From contig NZ_CP101137.1 of assembly GCF_028473745.1 (NCBI RefSeq), positions 6,572,001 to 6,636,000 of the forward strand: a stretch of DNA of 64,000 nucleotides, given 5' to 3'. Both the position numbers and the translations under genes were made by a program. Shown here piece after piece: positions 51,153 to 59,442 of the stretch (positions within the stretch are counted from its first letter, which is position 1; every line of letters begins with the position of its first letter). The DNA comes from Streptomyces sp. M92. Lineage in GTDB: Bacteria; Actinomycetota; Actinomycetes; Streptomycetales; Streptomycetaceae. The notes below the pieces were generated by a model. The model was not told the origin of the DNA. It worked only from the letters and a program-made list of their open reading frames with translations, and made no database searches.

Positions 51153-51719
51153 ATGAGCCAGCCGCCGCAGCCACCAAGATGGCAGCCGCCACAACAGCCC
51201 GTCACCTGGGGAACGCCCCAGCACGGCCCGCAGCAGCCACCGCAGCCGCCCCAGTGGGGCACACCACCGCCTCCACCCCGGCCACCGAAGCCGAAGAACA
51301 AGGCCGGCAAGACACTCGGCATCATCGCCATCGGCGTCGTCGGCTTCTTCGTCATCGCCCTGACCATCGGCGCCATCGTCGGGGAGGACGAGCCCGCCAA
51401 GGAGAAGACGCCGGCCGCGAAGCCACCCGCGTACACGGTGGTTGAGCAGGAGGTCGAGGGCAACCGACGCATCGTCGTCGTCGAGGTCGACAACACGAAG
51501 AACCTCCGCGCCGTGTTCGACGCGGTCACGAAGGACCTGACCGACGAGGCTGGCTACTTCGTAGAGATCAACTGCTCAACCGGCGGCACCGACAAGGTCG
51601 ACAACCGCCTCGCCAACGGCAGATACGCCGTCGGCCGGATGGGCTCGGCCGCTACTGGCCTGGACGAGGGCGGCAGCGACTTCGAACCGAACGAGGGCCG
51701 GAGCTGCCCCGCGAAGTAG
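51153..51719 (+). CDS. Pro/Gln-rich membrane-anchored protein
   Basis: 188 residues: a Pro/Gln/Trp-rich N-terminus (PPQPPRWQPPQQPVTWGTPQ), one span (TLGIIAIGVVGFFVIALTIG), and an external domain (ANGRYAVGRMGSAATG, with NCSTGGTDKV). Same architecture as the gene at 49860 but a different outer domain. A GGGGGGA lies before ATG 51153. A third likely moron between the Spd-like cassette and the terminase. Confidence 0.72.
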   Translation: MSQPPQPPRWQPPQQPVTWGTPQHGPQQPPQPPQWGTPPPPPRPPKPKNKAGKTLGIIAIGVVGFFVIALTIGAIVGEDEPAKEKTPAAKPPAYTVVEQEVEGNRRIVVVEVDNTKNLRAVFDAVTKDLTDEAGYFVEINCSTGGTDKVDNRLANGRYAVGRMGSAATGLDEGGSDFEPNEGRSCPAK

Positions 51720-51736
51720 ACCCACACCCACTGACT

Positions 51737-51770
51737 GGCCCGGCCGCACCGTCCCGCGGTCGGGCCTTCG
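51737..51770 (+). terminator. Hairpin before the packaging genes
   Basis: GGCCCGGCCGCACC and the downstream GGTCGGGCC form an imperfect stem 16 bases after the stop of the 51153 gene. It may separate the morons from the late operon. Confidence 0.45.
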
Positions 51771-51792
51771 TACGTCCGGAGAAGGGAGCCCC

Positions 51793-52338
51793 ATGAAGCC
51801 GAAGTTCAGCAAGGGCGGCCCCGTCACCGACGAAGAACGCGCCGAGATCATCCGCCTGCACGGCGAGGGCAAGGGCCGCAACGAGATCGCCCGGCTCACC
51901 CGCCGCAGCCTCCGCACCGTCTCCCTCATCTGCGCCGAGGAAAGCCTCGTCTTCGACGTCACCATGACCGAGGACGCCACCCGCGCCCGCGTCGCCCAGC
52001 TCGCCGCGCTCCGCACCGAGACCGCCATGGACCTCCACCTCGACGCCATGCGCCTCACCCAGCAGATGTGGGAGCCCGGCAAGATCTTCAACTTCGGCGG
52101 CAAGGACAACATCTACCGCGACAAGGACGTCGATGAGCCCCCGGCCATCGACAAGAAGAACCTCATGGCCGCGGCCGGCATCGCGCTGGAGAAGTCGATG
52201 CGGCTCGTGCCCCCGGTCACGGAGACCGGCGAGGACGACGCCCGCTCGATGCTCGGCAAGATGATGACCGGCCTCCAGCAGGTCTGGAACGAGCAGCAGG
52301 CGGCCACCCGCGGAGACGAGGGGGACGATGCTTCGTGA
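51793..52338 (+). CDS. Terminase small subunit (probable)
   Basis: Recognises the packaging site on phage DNA. 181 residues: an HTH near the start (TDEERAEIIRLHGEGKGRNE, IARLTRRSLRTVSLICAEES), then a helical region. It lies immediately before the large subunit, overlapping it by 11 bases. Family signal is weak, so the assignment rests mostly on position and the HTH. Confidence 0.72.
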   Translation: MKPKFSKGGPVTDEERAEIIRLHGEGKGRNEIARLTRRSLRTVSLICAEESLVFDVTMTEDATRARVAQLAALRTETAMDLHLDAMRLTQQMWEPGKIFNFGGKDNIYRDKDVDEPPAIDKKNLMAAAGIALEKSMRLVPPVTETGEDDARSMLGKMMTGLQQVWNEQQAATRGDEGDDAS

Positions 52339-53605
52339 TCTCCCCGTCCCTCTGTCGCTGAAGCAGCTCGACTACGTCGTCAACTCCACGGCCTTCGTGA
52401 ACCTGGCTGAGGGCTCGATCCGGTCCGGGAAGACCGCCTCCTCGTTGCTGCGCTGGCTGATGTACGTGGCCACCGCGCCCCGCGGTGGGGAGCTCGTCGT
52501 CGTCGGCCGCACCCGAGACAGCCTCAACCGCAACGTGTTCGGGCCGCTCATGGACCCCGCGCTGATGGGGCCGATGGCGAAGTTCACGAAGTACACCAAC
52601 GGGGCCAGCACGGCGACGATCCTCGGTCGTACGATCCACGTCCTCGGCGCCTCCGACGCCAAGGCGGAGAAGGTGCTCCGCGGTCTCACCTGCGCGGGCG
52701 CCTACGTGGACGAGTTGACCGTCATCTCGGAGGAGTTCTTCCAGCAGCTGATGGGCCGCTGCTCCGTCGACGGCGCGCAGATCTTCTGCACGACCAACCC
52801 GGACTCGCCGGCGCACTGGGTCCGGACCCGGTTCCTCGACCGGCTCGGTCGCCTGCCGGACTGGCGGGTGTGGCACTTCCAGCTGGACGACAACCCGGTC
52901 CTGTCGCAGACCGTCAAGGACCGCTACCGGCGGACGTACACCGGCCTGTGGTACCGCCGCTTCATCCTCGGCGAGTGGGTTGCGGCCGAGGGCGCCGTCT
53001 TCGACATGTGGGACCCGGCCCGGCACGTGGTGCCGTGGGCGCAGCTCCCGGCGATGGACCGGCTCCTCGCGCTCGGCATCGACTACGGCACGACGAACGC
53101 GACCGCGGGCCTGATGCTGGGCGTCGGCCGGGATCAGCGCCTATACCTGGTGGACGAGTGGCGGCACGACCCGAAGCACGACCAGCAGCGGATGACGGAC
53201 GGGCAGCTGTCCACCGGGCTGCGGACGTGGGCCCGTGAGCGGCATCTGCCGGCCGGGGGCCCGGATCGGCCGGAGTGGTGGGTCGTCGACCCGTCGGCCG
53301 CGTCGCTGCGCTTGCAGTTGTACCGGGACGGTGTGACGCCGCAGGCCGCCGACAACGACGTGTCTCGCGGCATCAGCCTGATGGCGACGCTCCTGTCCGA
53401 AGGGCAGCTCGTGGTGTCGGACCGCTGCTCCGGCTTCATCCGGGAGGCGCCCGGCTACTCGTGGGACCCGAAGGCGACCGAGGCGGGCGAGGACAAGCCG
53501 ATCAAGGTTGCGGACCACTCGCTTGATGGCGGCCGGTACGCGGTCGTGACCACTGAGCCGCTGTGGCGGCCTCTCGTTCGCAGTGCTCTGGAGGTGGCCG
53601 CGTAA
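52328..53605 (+). CDS. terL: Terminase large subunit
   Basis: ATP-driven DNA packaging motor with a nuclease. 425 residues: Walker A GSIRSGKTAS at about 29-38, Walker B AYVDELTVI at about 124-132, the CTTNPDSPAHW motif, and the RNase H-like nuclease domain from about 250 (GIDYGTTNATAGLMLG, WWVVDPSAAS, DHSLDGGRYAV). ATG 52328 overlaps the small subunit. It belongs to the terminase_3 group. Confidence 0.92.
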   Translation: MLRDLPVPLSLKQLDYVVNSTAFVNLAEGSIRSGKTASSLLRWLMYVATAPRGGELVVVGRTRDSLNRNVFGPLMDPALMGPMAKFTKYTNGASTATILGRTIHVLGASDAKAEKVLRGLTCAGAYVDELTVISEEFFQQLMGRCSVDGAQIFCTTNPDSPAHWVRTRFLDRLGRLPDWRVWHFQLDDNPVLSQTVKDRYRRTYTGLWYRRFILGEWVAAEGAVFDMWDPARHVVPWAQLPAMDRLLALGIDYGTTNATAGLMLGVGRDQRLYLVDEWRHDPKHDQQRMTDGQLSTGLRTWARERHLPAGGPDRPEWWVVDPSAASLRLQLYRDGVTPQAADNDVSRGISLMATLLSEGQLVVSDRCSGFIREAPGYSWDPKATEAGEDKPIKVADHSLDGGRYAVVTTEPLWRPLVRSALEVAA

Positions 53606-53823
53606 TGCCCGTACGGCTCGCGAAGGTTCAGATCGACGAGACAGGGCGAGGGACGGTCGACCTCGATGGCCTCCGTATCCCCGCTGTCCGTGCGGTCGAG
53701 GTGGTGACCGAAGTGGGCTGCCGTCCAGTCGTGAAGCTGGAGATCGTCGCCCGCGAAGTCGACCTTCGGCAGGGGCCCGTGAGCAAGGACGAGGAGGTGT
53801 CGGATGCCGCTGCCGACGGGTGA
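53605..53823 (+). CDS. Small hypothetical head-gene protein
   Basis: 72 residues, strand-rich (VRLAKVQIDETGRGTVDLDG, RPVVKLEIVAREVDL). TAATG overlap with terL and a 20-base overlap with the portal gene. Function unknown; the type is seen in other actinophages between terminase and portal. Confidence 0.6.
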   Translation: MPVRLAKVQIDETGRGTVDLDGLRIPAVRAVEVVTEVGCRPVVKLEIVAREVDLRQGPVSKDEEVSDAAADG

Positions 53824-55306
53824 CATGGCCTGGCCGCCCCCGTACCTCGGCCCCGCCCTCGACGCCATGCACACGTGGGACACCTGGTGGTCCGGCGACC
53901 CCGACCGCCTGGAGACCCTGTACGGAGGCAGCACCGGCGGCGGCCCCGACCCCAAGCGCATGCAGTACGCGGGCGGTGTTGTCGGTCGCATTGCCCGCTG
54001 GTGGTGGGGCACGCCGACCGCACCCGGCGAACGGCGGACGAAGATGCACGTGCCGATCGCCGGCGACCTCTGCGGCGGCTCAGCGGACCTCCTCTTCTCC
54101 GAACCGCCGCGGTTCACCGTGGACGACGAGACCACGCAGGCGCGACTCGACGTCCTCACCGACGACGGCCTGCTCGCCACCCTCCAGACCGCCGCAGAGA
54201 TCGGTGCCGCACTAGGCGGGATCTACCTGCGGCCGGTGTACGACCAGGACGTCGCCGACCGCGCATGGATCACTGCTGAGCATCCCGATCGCGCGCTGCC
54301 GGAGTTCACCTGGGGCAGGCTCCGCGCGGTCACGTTCTGGAAGATCGTCCGCGAAGACGACGGCCAGGTGTGGCGGCACCTTCAGCGACACGAGCCGGGC
54401 GTCATCATCCACGGCCTCTACCAGGGCACGAAGGACAAGCTGGGCAGACCGGTCCCGCTGGAGGACTCCGACGAGACCGCCGGGTTCGCCGCCCTGGTCA
54501 ACGACGAGGGCGCCGTCGACACCGGATACGCCGGCCTTGACGTGGTCTACATCCCCAACCAGAACAGCCGTCGGTGGCGCTGCCACCAGAAACTCAAGGA
54601 CTGGGGACGCAGCGACCTGGACGGCGTCGAGCCACTCATGGACGCCCTCGACGAGACCTACTCCAGCTGGATGCGGGACATCCGCCTCGGCAAGGGCCGC
54701 CTCGTCGTCCCCGACAGCTACTTGCAGTCCAGCGGGCCCGGCCGCGGCGCCTCGTGGAACCCCGACCAGGAGGCATTCGCCGGGGTCAACGTGCTGGGTG
54801 ACATGCAGCTCACCATCGCCCAGTTCGCGATCCGCGTGCAGGAGCACCGGGATACGGCGGAGGATCTCGTCAACCAGATCCTCCGCTCGGCCGGCTACTC
54901 GGGGCAGACGTTCGGTCTCGGCGGAGACATCGCCATCACGGCGACGGAGACGGTGGCGAAAGAGCGTCGATCAATGACGACGCGCGGGAAGAAGATCCTC
55001 CGCTGGCGGCCGGAACTGTCCCAGTTGGTGGAGGCGCTCCTCGCGGTCGACCTGTACGCGTTCGGTGGCGGGCTCAAGCCGCAGCGTCCGACGGTCGAGT
55101 TCGAGGACAGCGTGCAGGAGGACCCGCTGTCGCTGGCGAACACCGCGGACGTTCTACGGCGGGCGCAGGCGGCCTCGACGGACACGCTGGTGCGGATGGC
55201 CCACCCGGAGTGGGACGACGACCAGGTGTCTGTGGAGGTGGACCGGATCCGGCAGGAGCAGGGCATGGCGGTGCCTGATCCGATGCAGACCGGCGCGCTG
55301 CCGTAG
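53804..55306 (+). CDS. Portal protein
   Basis: 500 residues; forms the dodecameric vertex through which DNA passes. SPP1/gp6-type portal: GDLCGGSADLLFSEPPRF, AEIGAALGGIYLRPVYD, VYIPNQNSRRWR, MDALDETYSSWMRDIRLGKG, RSAGYSGQTFGLGGD, then a helical region (RRSMTTRGKKILRW) and a C-terminal acidic/proline end. ATG 53804 is inside the preceding small gene. Confidence 0.88.
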   Translation: MPLPTGDMAWPPPYLGPALDAMHTWDTWWSGDPDRLETLYGGSTGGGPDPKRMQYAGGVVGRIARWWWGTPTAPGERRTKMHVPIAGDLCGGSADLLFSEPPRFTVDDETTQARLDVLTDDGLLATLQTAAEIGAALGGIYLRPVYDQDVADRAWITAEHPDRALPEFTWGRLRAVTFWKIVREDDGQVWRHLQRHEPGVIIHGLYQGTKDKLGRPVPLEDSDETAGFAALVNDEGAVDTGYAGLDVVYIPNQNSRRWRCHQKLKDWGRSDLDGVEPLMDALDETYSSWMRDIRLGKGRLVVPDSYLQSSGPGRGASWNPDQEAFAGVNVLGDMQLTIAQFAIRVQEHRDTAEDLVNQILRSAGYSGQTFGLGGDIAITATETVAKERRSMTTRGKKILRWRPELSQLVEALLAVDLYAFGGGLKPQRPTVEFEDSVQEDPLSLANTADVLRRAQAASTDTLVRMAHPEWDDDQVSVEVDRIRQEQGMAVPDPMQTGALP

Positions 55307-55319
55307 GAGGTGATCGGCC

Positions 55320-56435
55320 ATGCCCGTGTCCCCGGCCATGGCCGAAGACCTCGCCACCGCCGTCGCCGACCTGTACGAGGCCGCCGAGGGCGTGCTGATC
55401 GAGAAGATCCGCCGCGCCCTGGCCGAGGGCATCAACTCCCCGGTGTGGGTGCAGCTGAAGCTGGCCGCGGTCGGCAACCTCCAGGCGGCGATCGACGAGG
55501 TGATCGCCGCGCTCCAGGCCGACGCGTCCGGAGCGATCGGGCAGGCCCTCGCCGAGGCGTACGACCGGGGGCAGCAGGCGGCCGTCGCCGAGCTGGGGGC
55601 GGTCGGCGTCGGCCAGGCCGCCGCCGCAGCGACCGCCCTGCCCACCGCCCCAGTCGTCGACCGCCTCGCCCAGGCCGTCATCGCCGACACCGGACCCGTC
55701 CATCTGCGGATGCTGCGGGCCACGATGGACGCGTACCGCGACGTCGTAGCCCGTGCCGCCGCAGCACCCGTGCTCGGCGCGCAGACCCGACGCCAGGCCG
55801 CGCAGGCCGCACTGGACGACTTCGCCGGGCGGGGCATCAAGGGCTTCGTCGACTCCCGTGGCCACGGCTGGGAGCTGCGCACGTACGTCGAGATGGCGAT
55901 GCGCTCCGCTGTTGGCCGGGCGGCTGTTGAGGCGCACACGGATCGGCTCGGCGCTGCTGGCGTGGATCTGGTGATCGTGTCGCAGGCGCCGGAGGAGTGC
56001 GAGCTGTGCCGTCCGTGGGAGCGGAAGATCCTCACGAGGACGGGGCAGCCGGGGGCGCGGTCGGTGCAAGTGGAGCACGCGACGGAGGACGGCGAGATGG
56101 TCACCGTGCGGGTGGCGGGGTCGCTGCCCGAGGCGCGGGCGGCGGGGCTGATGCACCCGAACTGCCGGCACACGGTGTCCGCGTACCTGCCGGGCGTCTC
56201 TCGGATCCCGGCGGTGCAGCCGTCGCGGGGGACGTACGAGGACTCGCAGCGGCAGCGGTACTACGAGCGGCAGATCCGGAAGTGGAAGCGGCTGGAGGAG
56301 GCCGCGATGGATGACGCTCGCCGGGCGTTGACGCGGGCGCGGGTGCGCGCGTATCAGGCGCGGGTGCGTGAGCTGGTCGCGGAGACGGGCCTGCCTCGCA
56401 AGCGTCACCGCGAGCAGCTCACGACCGCACGGTGA
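55320..56435 (+). CDS. MuF-like minor head protein (minor capsid 2)
   Basis: 371 residues; enters the head with the portal. Long helical N-terminus (about 1-160), then the Phage_min_cap2-like domain: GIKGFVDSRGHGWELRTYV, MRSAVGRAAVEAHTDRL, SQAPEECELCRPWERKIL and HPNCRHTVSAYLPG, with the Cys/His residues conserved in MuF. The C-terminus is a charged helix (RQRYYERQIRKWKRLEEAAM). Follows the portal by 13 bp. Confidence 0.87.
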   Translation: MPVSPAMAEDLATAVADLYEAAEGVLIEKIRRALAEGINSPVWVQLKLAAVGNLQAAIDEVIAALQADASGAIGQALAEAYDRGQQAAVAELGAVGVGQAAAAATALPTAPVVDRLAQAVIADTGPVHLRMLRATMDAYRDVVARAAAAPVLGAQTRRQAAQAALDDFAGRGIKGFVDSRGHGWELRTYVEMAMRSAVGRAAVEAHTDRLGAAGVDLVIVSQAPEECELCRPWERKILTRTGQPGARSVQVEHATEDGEMVTVRVAGSLPEARAAGLMHPNCRHTVSAYLPGVSRIPAVQPSRGTYEDSQRQRYYERQIRKWKRLEEAAMDDARRALTRARVRAYQARVRELVAETGLPRKRHREQLTTAR

Positions 56436-56636
56436 CTACCGGCGTCCCGCCAGAGGCGGCCGTACGACGGTGGTCCCCTTCGCTTCGGAGGGTGCGTTCG
56501 CTTTGAGGATCGAGTACGCCTCGGCGAACTGCCGGGCGGTCTCTCCATTGCCACCATTAGCGGCCTGCGTGATGGCTTCGAGGAGTGCGGTACGGGCCTG
56601 GTCTGCGAGCTGCGGCTCACTCTGGTTCTCAGTCAT
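56436..56636 (-). CDS. Small helical protein on the opposite strand within the head genes
   Basis: 66 residues: SEPQLADQARTALLEAITQA, NGETARQFAEAYSILKANAP. Coding-like and helical, but leftward while all around reads rightward. It lies between the MuF-like and scaffold genes. The stop abuts the end of the MuF gene. It could be a lysogenic regulator or moron; function unknown. Confidence 0.55.
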   Translation of the reverse strand: MTENQSEPQLADQARTALLEAITQAANGGNGETARQFAEAYSILKANAPSEAKGTTVVRPPLAGRR

Positions 56637-56717
56637 GAGCAGACCGTACGACCTTTGTCAGCAGGGTGTTCCCCCCTCCCGCATTGCCGCAGGTCAACGC
56701 CTCTCATTGAACTTCCG

Positions 56718-56762
56718 CCCGCCAGGCGCGGGCCGGATCGCACAACCCCCGCCAGGCGCGGG
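56718..56762. repeat. Two direct copies of a 15-bp hairpin sequence
   Basis: CCCGCCAGGCGCGGG occurs at 56718-56732 and 56748-56762, 30 bp apart. Each has CCCGC and GCGGG arms. The pair lies between the leftward gene and the scaffold start and may be a terminator or regulatory site. Confidence 0.65.
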
Positions 56763-56796
56763 GCCGAACATCCCGACGCGCACCAGGAGTGCACGC

Positions 56797-57576
56797 ATGC
56801 AGAAGCGAACCCTTCCCTGGCTGGCCGGTGCTGGCTGGGCACACCCCTACGGCCACGGCCCTTTCGCGCCGTACCTGTACGCCGACGGCGGGGACGGAGA
56901 CGACTCCGGATCCGACAGCGGCGACAGCGGTAACGACGGCGCGGACGACGCCCAGGACGACGACGCCGGCGGGACCGGCGACGACGGCCAGGACGACGAT
57001 CAGGCGAAGGACGAGAAGCCCAAGCCGAAGCCGCCCGCGAAGAAGGGCGACGACCCGGCGGCCGAGCTGGAACGGCTCCGCAAGGAGCTGAAGCAGGCCA
57101 ACGCGGACGCCGCGAAGGCCCGCACCACGGCGAAGAAGAACGCCGCCGAGGAGGCCAAGGCGCAGCTCGTCCAGGAGATGGGCAAGGCCCTCGGCCTGGT
57201 CAAGGACGACAAGGACGAGGCACCGGACCCGGCGAAGCTCACCGCCGAGATCGAGCGGACGCAGAAGGCGCACCGCGAGACCGCGATCGAGCTGGCCGTG
57301 TTCCGCAGCGCGGGCAAGCACGGTGCGGACGCGTCGGCGCTCACCGACTCCCGGTCCTTCCTGAAGTCCATCGCCGACCTCGACCCGTCCGACGAAGGGT
57401 TCGACAAGGCCGTGTCCGCCGCCATCAAGGCCGCGGTCGCGGACAACCCGAAGCTCAAGGCGCAGGGCCAGGCGCCCGCGCGGACCAGCGGGGACTTCTC
57501 CGGCAGCTCCGAGAAGCCCAAGAACGGCAACAGCATCGAGGCCCAGCGCGAAGCCCGCCGCAAGGCGCGCGGCTGA
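56797..57576 (+). CDS. Capsid scaffold protein
   Basis: 259 residues, highly acidic at first (about 30-90 with many Asp/Gly), then a helical scaffold-like region with a coiled coil (AAELERLRKELKQANADAAK) and a basic end (EAQREARRKARG). Scaffold proteins direct assembly of the coat and are lost. AGGAG seven bases before ATG 56797. Its place before the coat gene supports the call. Confidence 0.8.
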   Translation: MQKRTLPWLAGAGWAHPYGHGPFAPYLYADGGDGDDSGSDSGDSGNDGADDAQDDDAGGTGDDGQDDDQAKDEKPKPKPPAKKGDDPAAELERLRKELKQANADAAKARTTAKKNAAEEAKAQLVQEMGKALGLVKDDKDEAPDPAKLTAEIERTQKAHRETAIELAVFRSAGKHGADASALTDSRSFLKSIADLDPSDEGFDKAVSAAIKAAVADNPKLKAQGQAPARTSGDFSGSSEKPKNGNSIEAQREARRKARG

Positions 57577-57602
57577 GCCTCCCCGTAGACAAGGAGGCCC
57601 TT

Positions 57603-58514
57603 GTGGCCAACACCTTCCTCACCCCCAACATCATCGCCACGAGGGCGCTCGCCACCCTGTACGAGACGACCGTCATGGCCCAGCTCGTGCACAGGGACTT
57701 CGACGGCGACTTCCGCGGACAGCAGGGCGACACCGTCACCGTCCGCAAGCCCGCTGTGTTCACCGCGAGCGAGTTCAACCGGGCGACCGGCGTGGTCCCG
57801 CAGAACGCGACCGAGGGATCGGTGGACGTCACGCTGAACCACTTCGCCGACGTCTCCTTCACGGTCACCACCGAGCAGCTCAACCTGGAGATCCAGGACT
57901 TCGGCGAGCAGCTCCTCGACCCGGCCATGGAGGCCATCGCCCAGAAGATCGACCGGGACATCCTCGCCCTGCGGTCCGACATCAGCCAGGAGGTCGGTCA
58001 GGCGGCCGGGCGGACCCTGGCGGACCCGGAGGTCCTCATCGACGCGGGCACCCAGCTGAACCTCAACAAGGTGCCCACCACCAACCGCTACGCGGTCGTC
58101 GGCCCGCAGACCAACGGCGAGTGGCTCGACTCGGACATCCTGAAGAAGGTCAACGAGTCCGGCTCCACGGACGCGCTGCGCGAGGCGTACATCGGACGGC
58201 GCCTGTTCGGGTTCGACCCGTACTGGACGCAGAACGTCGAGCAGCCGGAGGAGACGCCGACCACGGGCGAGCCGACCACCGAGGTCGGTGTCGCGTTCCA
58301 CCGGACCGCGTTCGCTCTGGTCACTCGTCCGCTGGAGGTTCCGCCGGGCGCCCAGGACGCGACGATCATGTCCTACAAGGGGTTCGGGCTCCGCGTGGTC
58401 TACGACTACGACATCAAGTACAAGCAGACCATGGTCAGCGTCGACTGCCTCTACGGCACCAAGACGCTCGACGCGCAGCGCGCCGTGCTGCTGAAGGGGG
58501 CTGACGCCGCATGA
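57603..58514 (+). CDS. Major capsid protein, P22 coat (gp5)-like
   Basis: 303 residues forming the head shell: ANTFLTPNIIATRALATLYE, GDFRGQQGDTVTVRKPAVFT, EGSVDVTLNHFADVSFTVTT, LNLEIQDFGEQLLDPAMEAI, RYAVVGPQTNGEWLDSDI, and a C-terminal domain (FGLRVVYDYDIKYKQTMVSV). This is the P22-coat family seen in actinophages. AAGGAGG five bases before GTG 57603 is the strongest ribosome site of the head genes. Confidence 0.88.
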   Translation: MANTFLTPNIIATRALATLYETTVMAQLVHRDFDGDFRGQQGDTVTVRKPAVFTASEFNRATGVVPQNATEGSVDVTLNHFADVSFTVTTEQLNLEIQDFGEQLLDPAMEAIAQKIDRDILALRSDISQEVGQAAGRTLADPEVLIDAGTQLNLNKVPTTNRYAVVGPQTNGEWLDSDILKKVNESGSTDALREAYIGRRLFGFDPYWTQNVEQPEETPTTGEPTTEVGVAFHRTAFALVTRPLEVPPGAQDATIMSYKGFGLRVVYDYDIKYKQTMVSVDCLYGTKTLDAQRAVLLKGADAA

Positions 58515-58888
58515 TCCGCTACCGCAACCACAACACCGGGGACGTCGTCGAGCGACGCCAGGAGGACGCCCGCCTGGAGATGCTGCCGAACTGGGAGCGT
58601 CTCGCGGGCGACGAGAAGCCGGGCCCGGTCGAGGCGGACGGTGTTCTGTCCCGGCCGCAGGCCTCGCCCGGTGCAGCCCCGACCGACCCGGAGAGCCCGC
58701 AGGCCGAGACGGAGCGGGAATTCGCCGAGCAGCAGGAGGAGGCCGGGGACCCGCCGGCCAAGTCGGCGTCGAAGGAGGCGTGGGTCGAGTACGCGCAGGC
58801 TCGCGCCGTCTCGGACGAGGAGCGGGCGGAGATCCCGTCCCTGACGAAGGACATGCTGATCGCCAAGTACGGCGAGCAGCCCACCTGA
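58511..58888 (+). CDS. Hypothetical head protein
   Basis: 125 residues, acidic linker with a conserved-looking C-terminus (KEAWVEYAQARAVSDEERAE, IPSLTKDMLIAKYGE), a form frequent after the coat gene in actinophages. Function unknown; possibly a head assembly or joining component. ATG overlaps the coat gene's stop. Confidence 0.68.
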   Translation: MIRYRNHNTGDVVERRQEDARLEMLPNWERLAGDEKPGPVEADGVLSRPQASPGAAPTDPESPQAETEREFAEQQEEAGDPPAKSASKEAWVEYAQARAVSDEERAEIPSLTKDMLIAKYGEQPT

Positions 58889-58956
58889 CAGGTTCGTCGC
58901 GAGCGAGGGAGGCCCGCCGTGGCCTCCCTCTCGCATGTCGATAGGAGGGAGGCCGC

Positions 58957-59421
58957 ATGGCTGATCTCGTGACGAACATCGGCAAGGGCCGCCACGTGTA
59001 CTACGCGGCGCAGGCCCAGGCCGGTACGGGTGGTGCGGTGCTGCGGGCGGTGGTGCTGGAGGCGACGGGCCTGGAGGGCGATGACGCGCTCCAGGACTAC
59101 GACACGCTCGCCGCGCTGCTGGCTGGCGCCAGCAACGAGCAGACGGTGATGGGCCGGAAGGCGCTGACCGGGGTCACGGTGACCGTGGACGACGTCGGCA
59201 ACGCAGTCAGCTGGACGGCCGGGGACCTGGTGTGGGCGGACGCGACGGGCAACCCCACGGGGAAGATCGTCATCGTCTTCGACCCGACCGGGGCCGGAAC
59301 GGACGCGGATCTGATCCCGCTGACCGTGCACGACTTCGCGGTCACCCCGGACGGCACGTCGATCACCGCGTCCGTCGGCGCGGGCGGCATCGCCAGCTCC
59401 GAGGACAAACCCCCGGAGTAG
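58957..59421 (+). CDS. Hypothetical head or tail-associated protein
   Basis: 154 residues, strand-rich: GAVLRAVVLEATGLEGDDAL, DYDTLAALLAGASNEQT, KIVIVFDPTGAGTDADLIPL. Alternating strands suggest an Ig-like or beta-sandwich fold, as in head decoration proteins. Starts at ATG 58957 with AGGAGG upstream. Confidence 0.66.
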   Translation: MADLVTNIGKGRHVYYAAQAQAGTGGAVLRAVVLEATGLEGDDALQDYDTLAALLAGASNEQTVMGRKALTGVTVTVDDVGNAVSWTAGDLVWADATGNPTGKIVIVFDPTGAGTDADLIPLTVHDFAVTPDGTSITASVGAGGIASSEDKPPE

Positions 59422-59442
59422 TCGAAAGGAGGCGGTGCAGCC

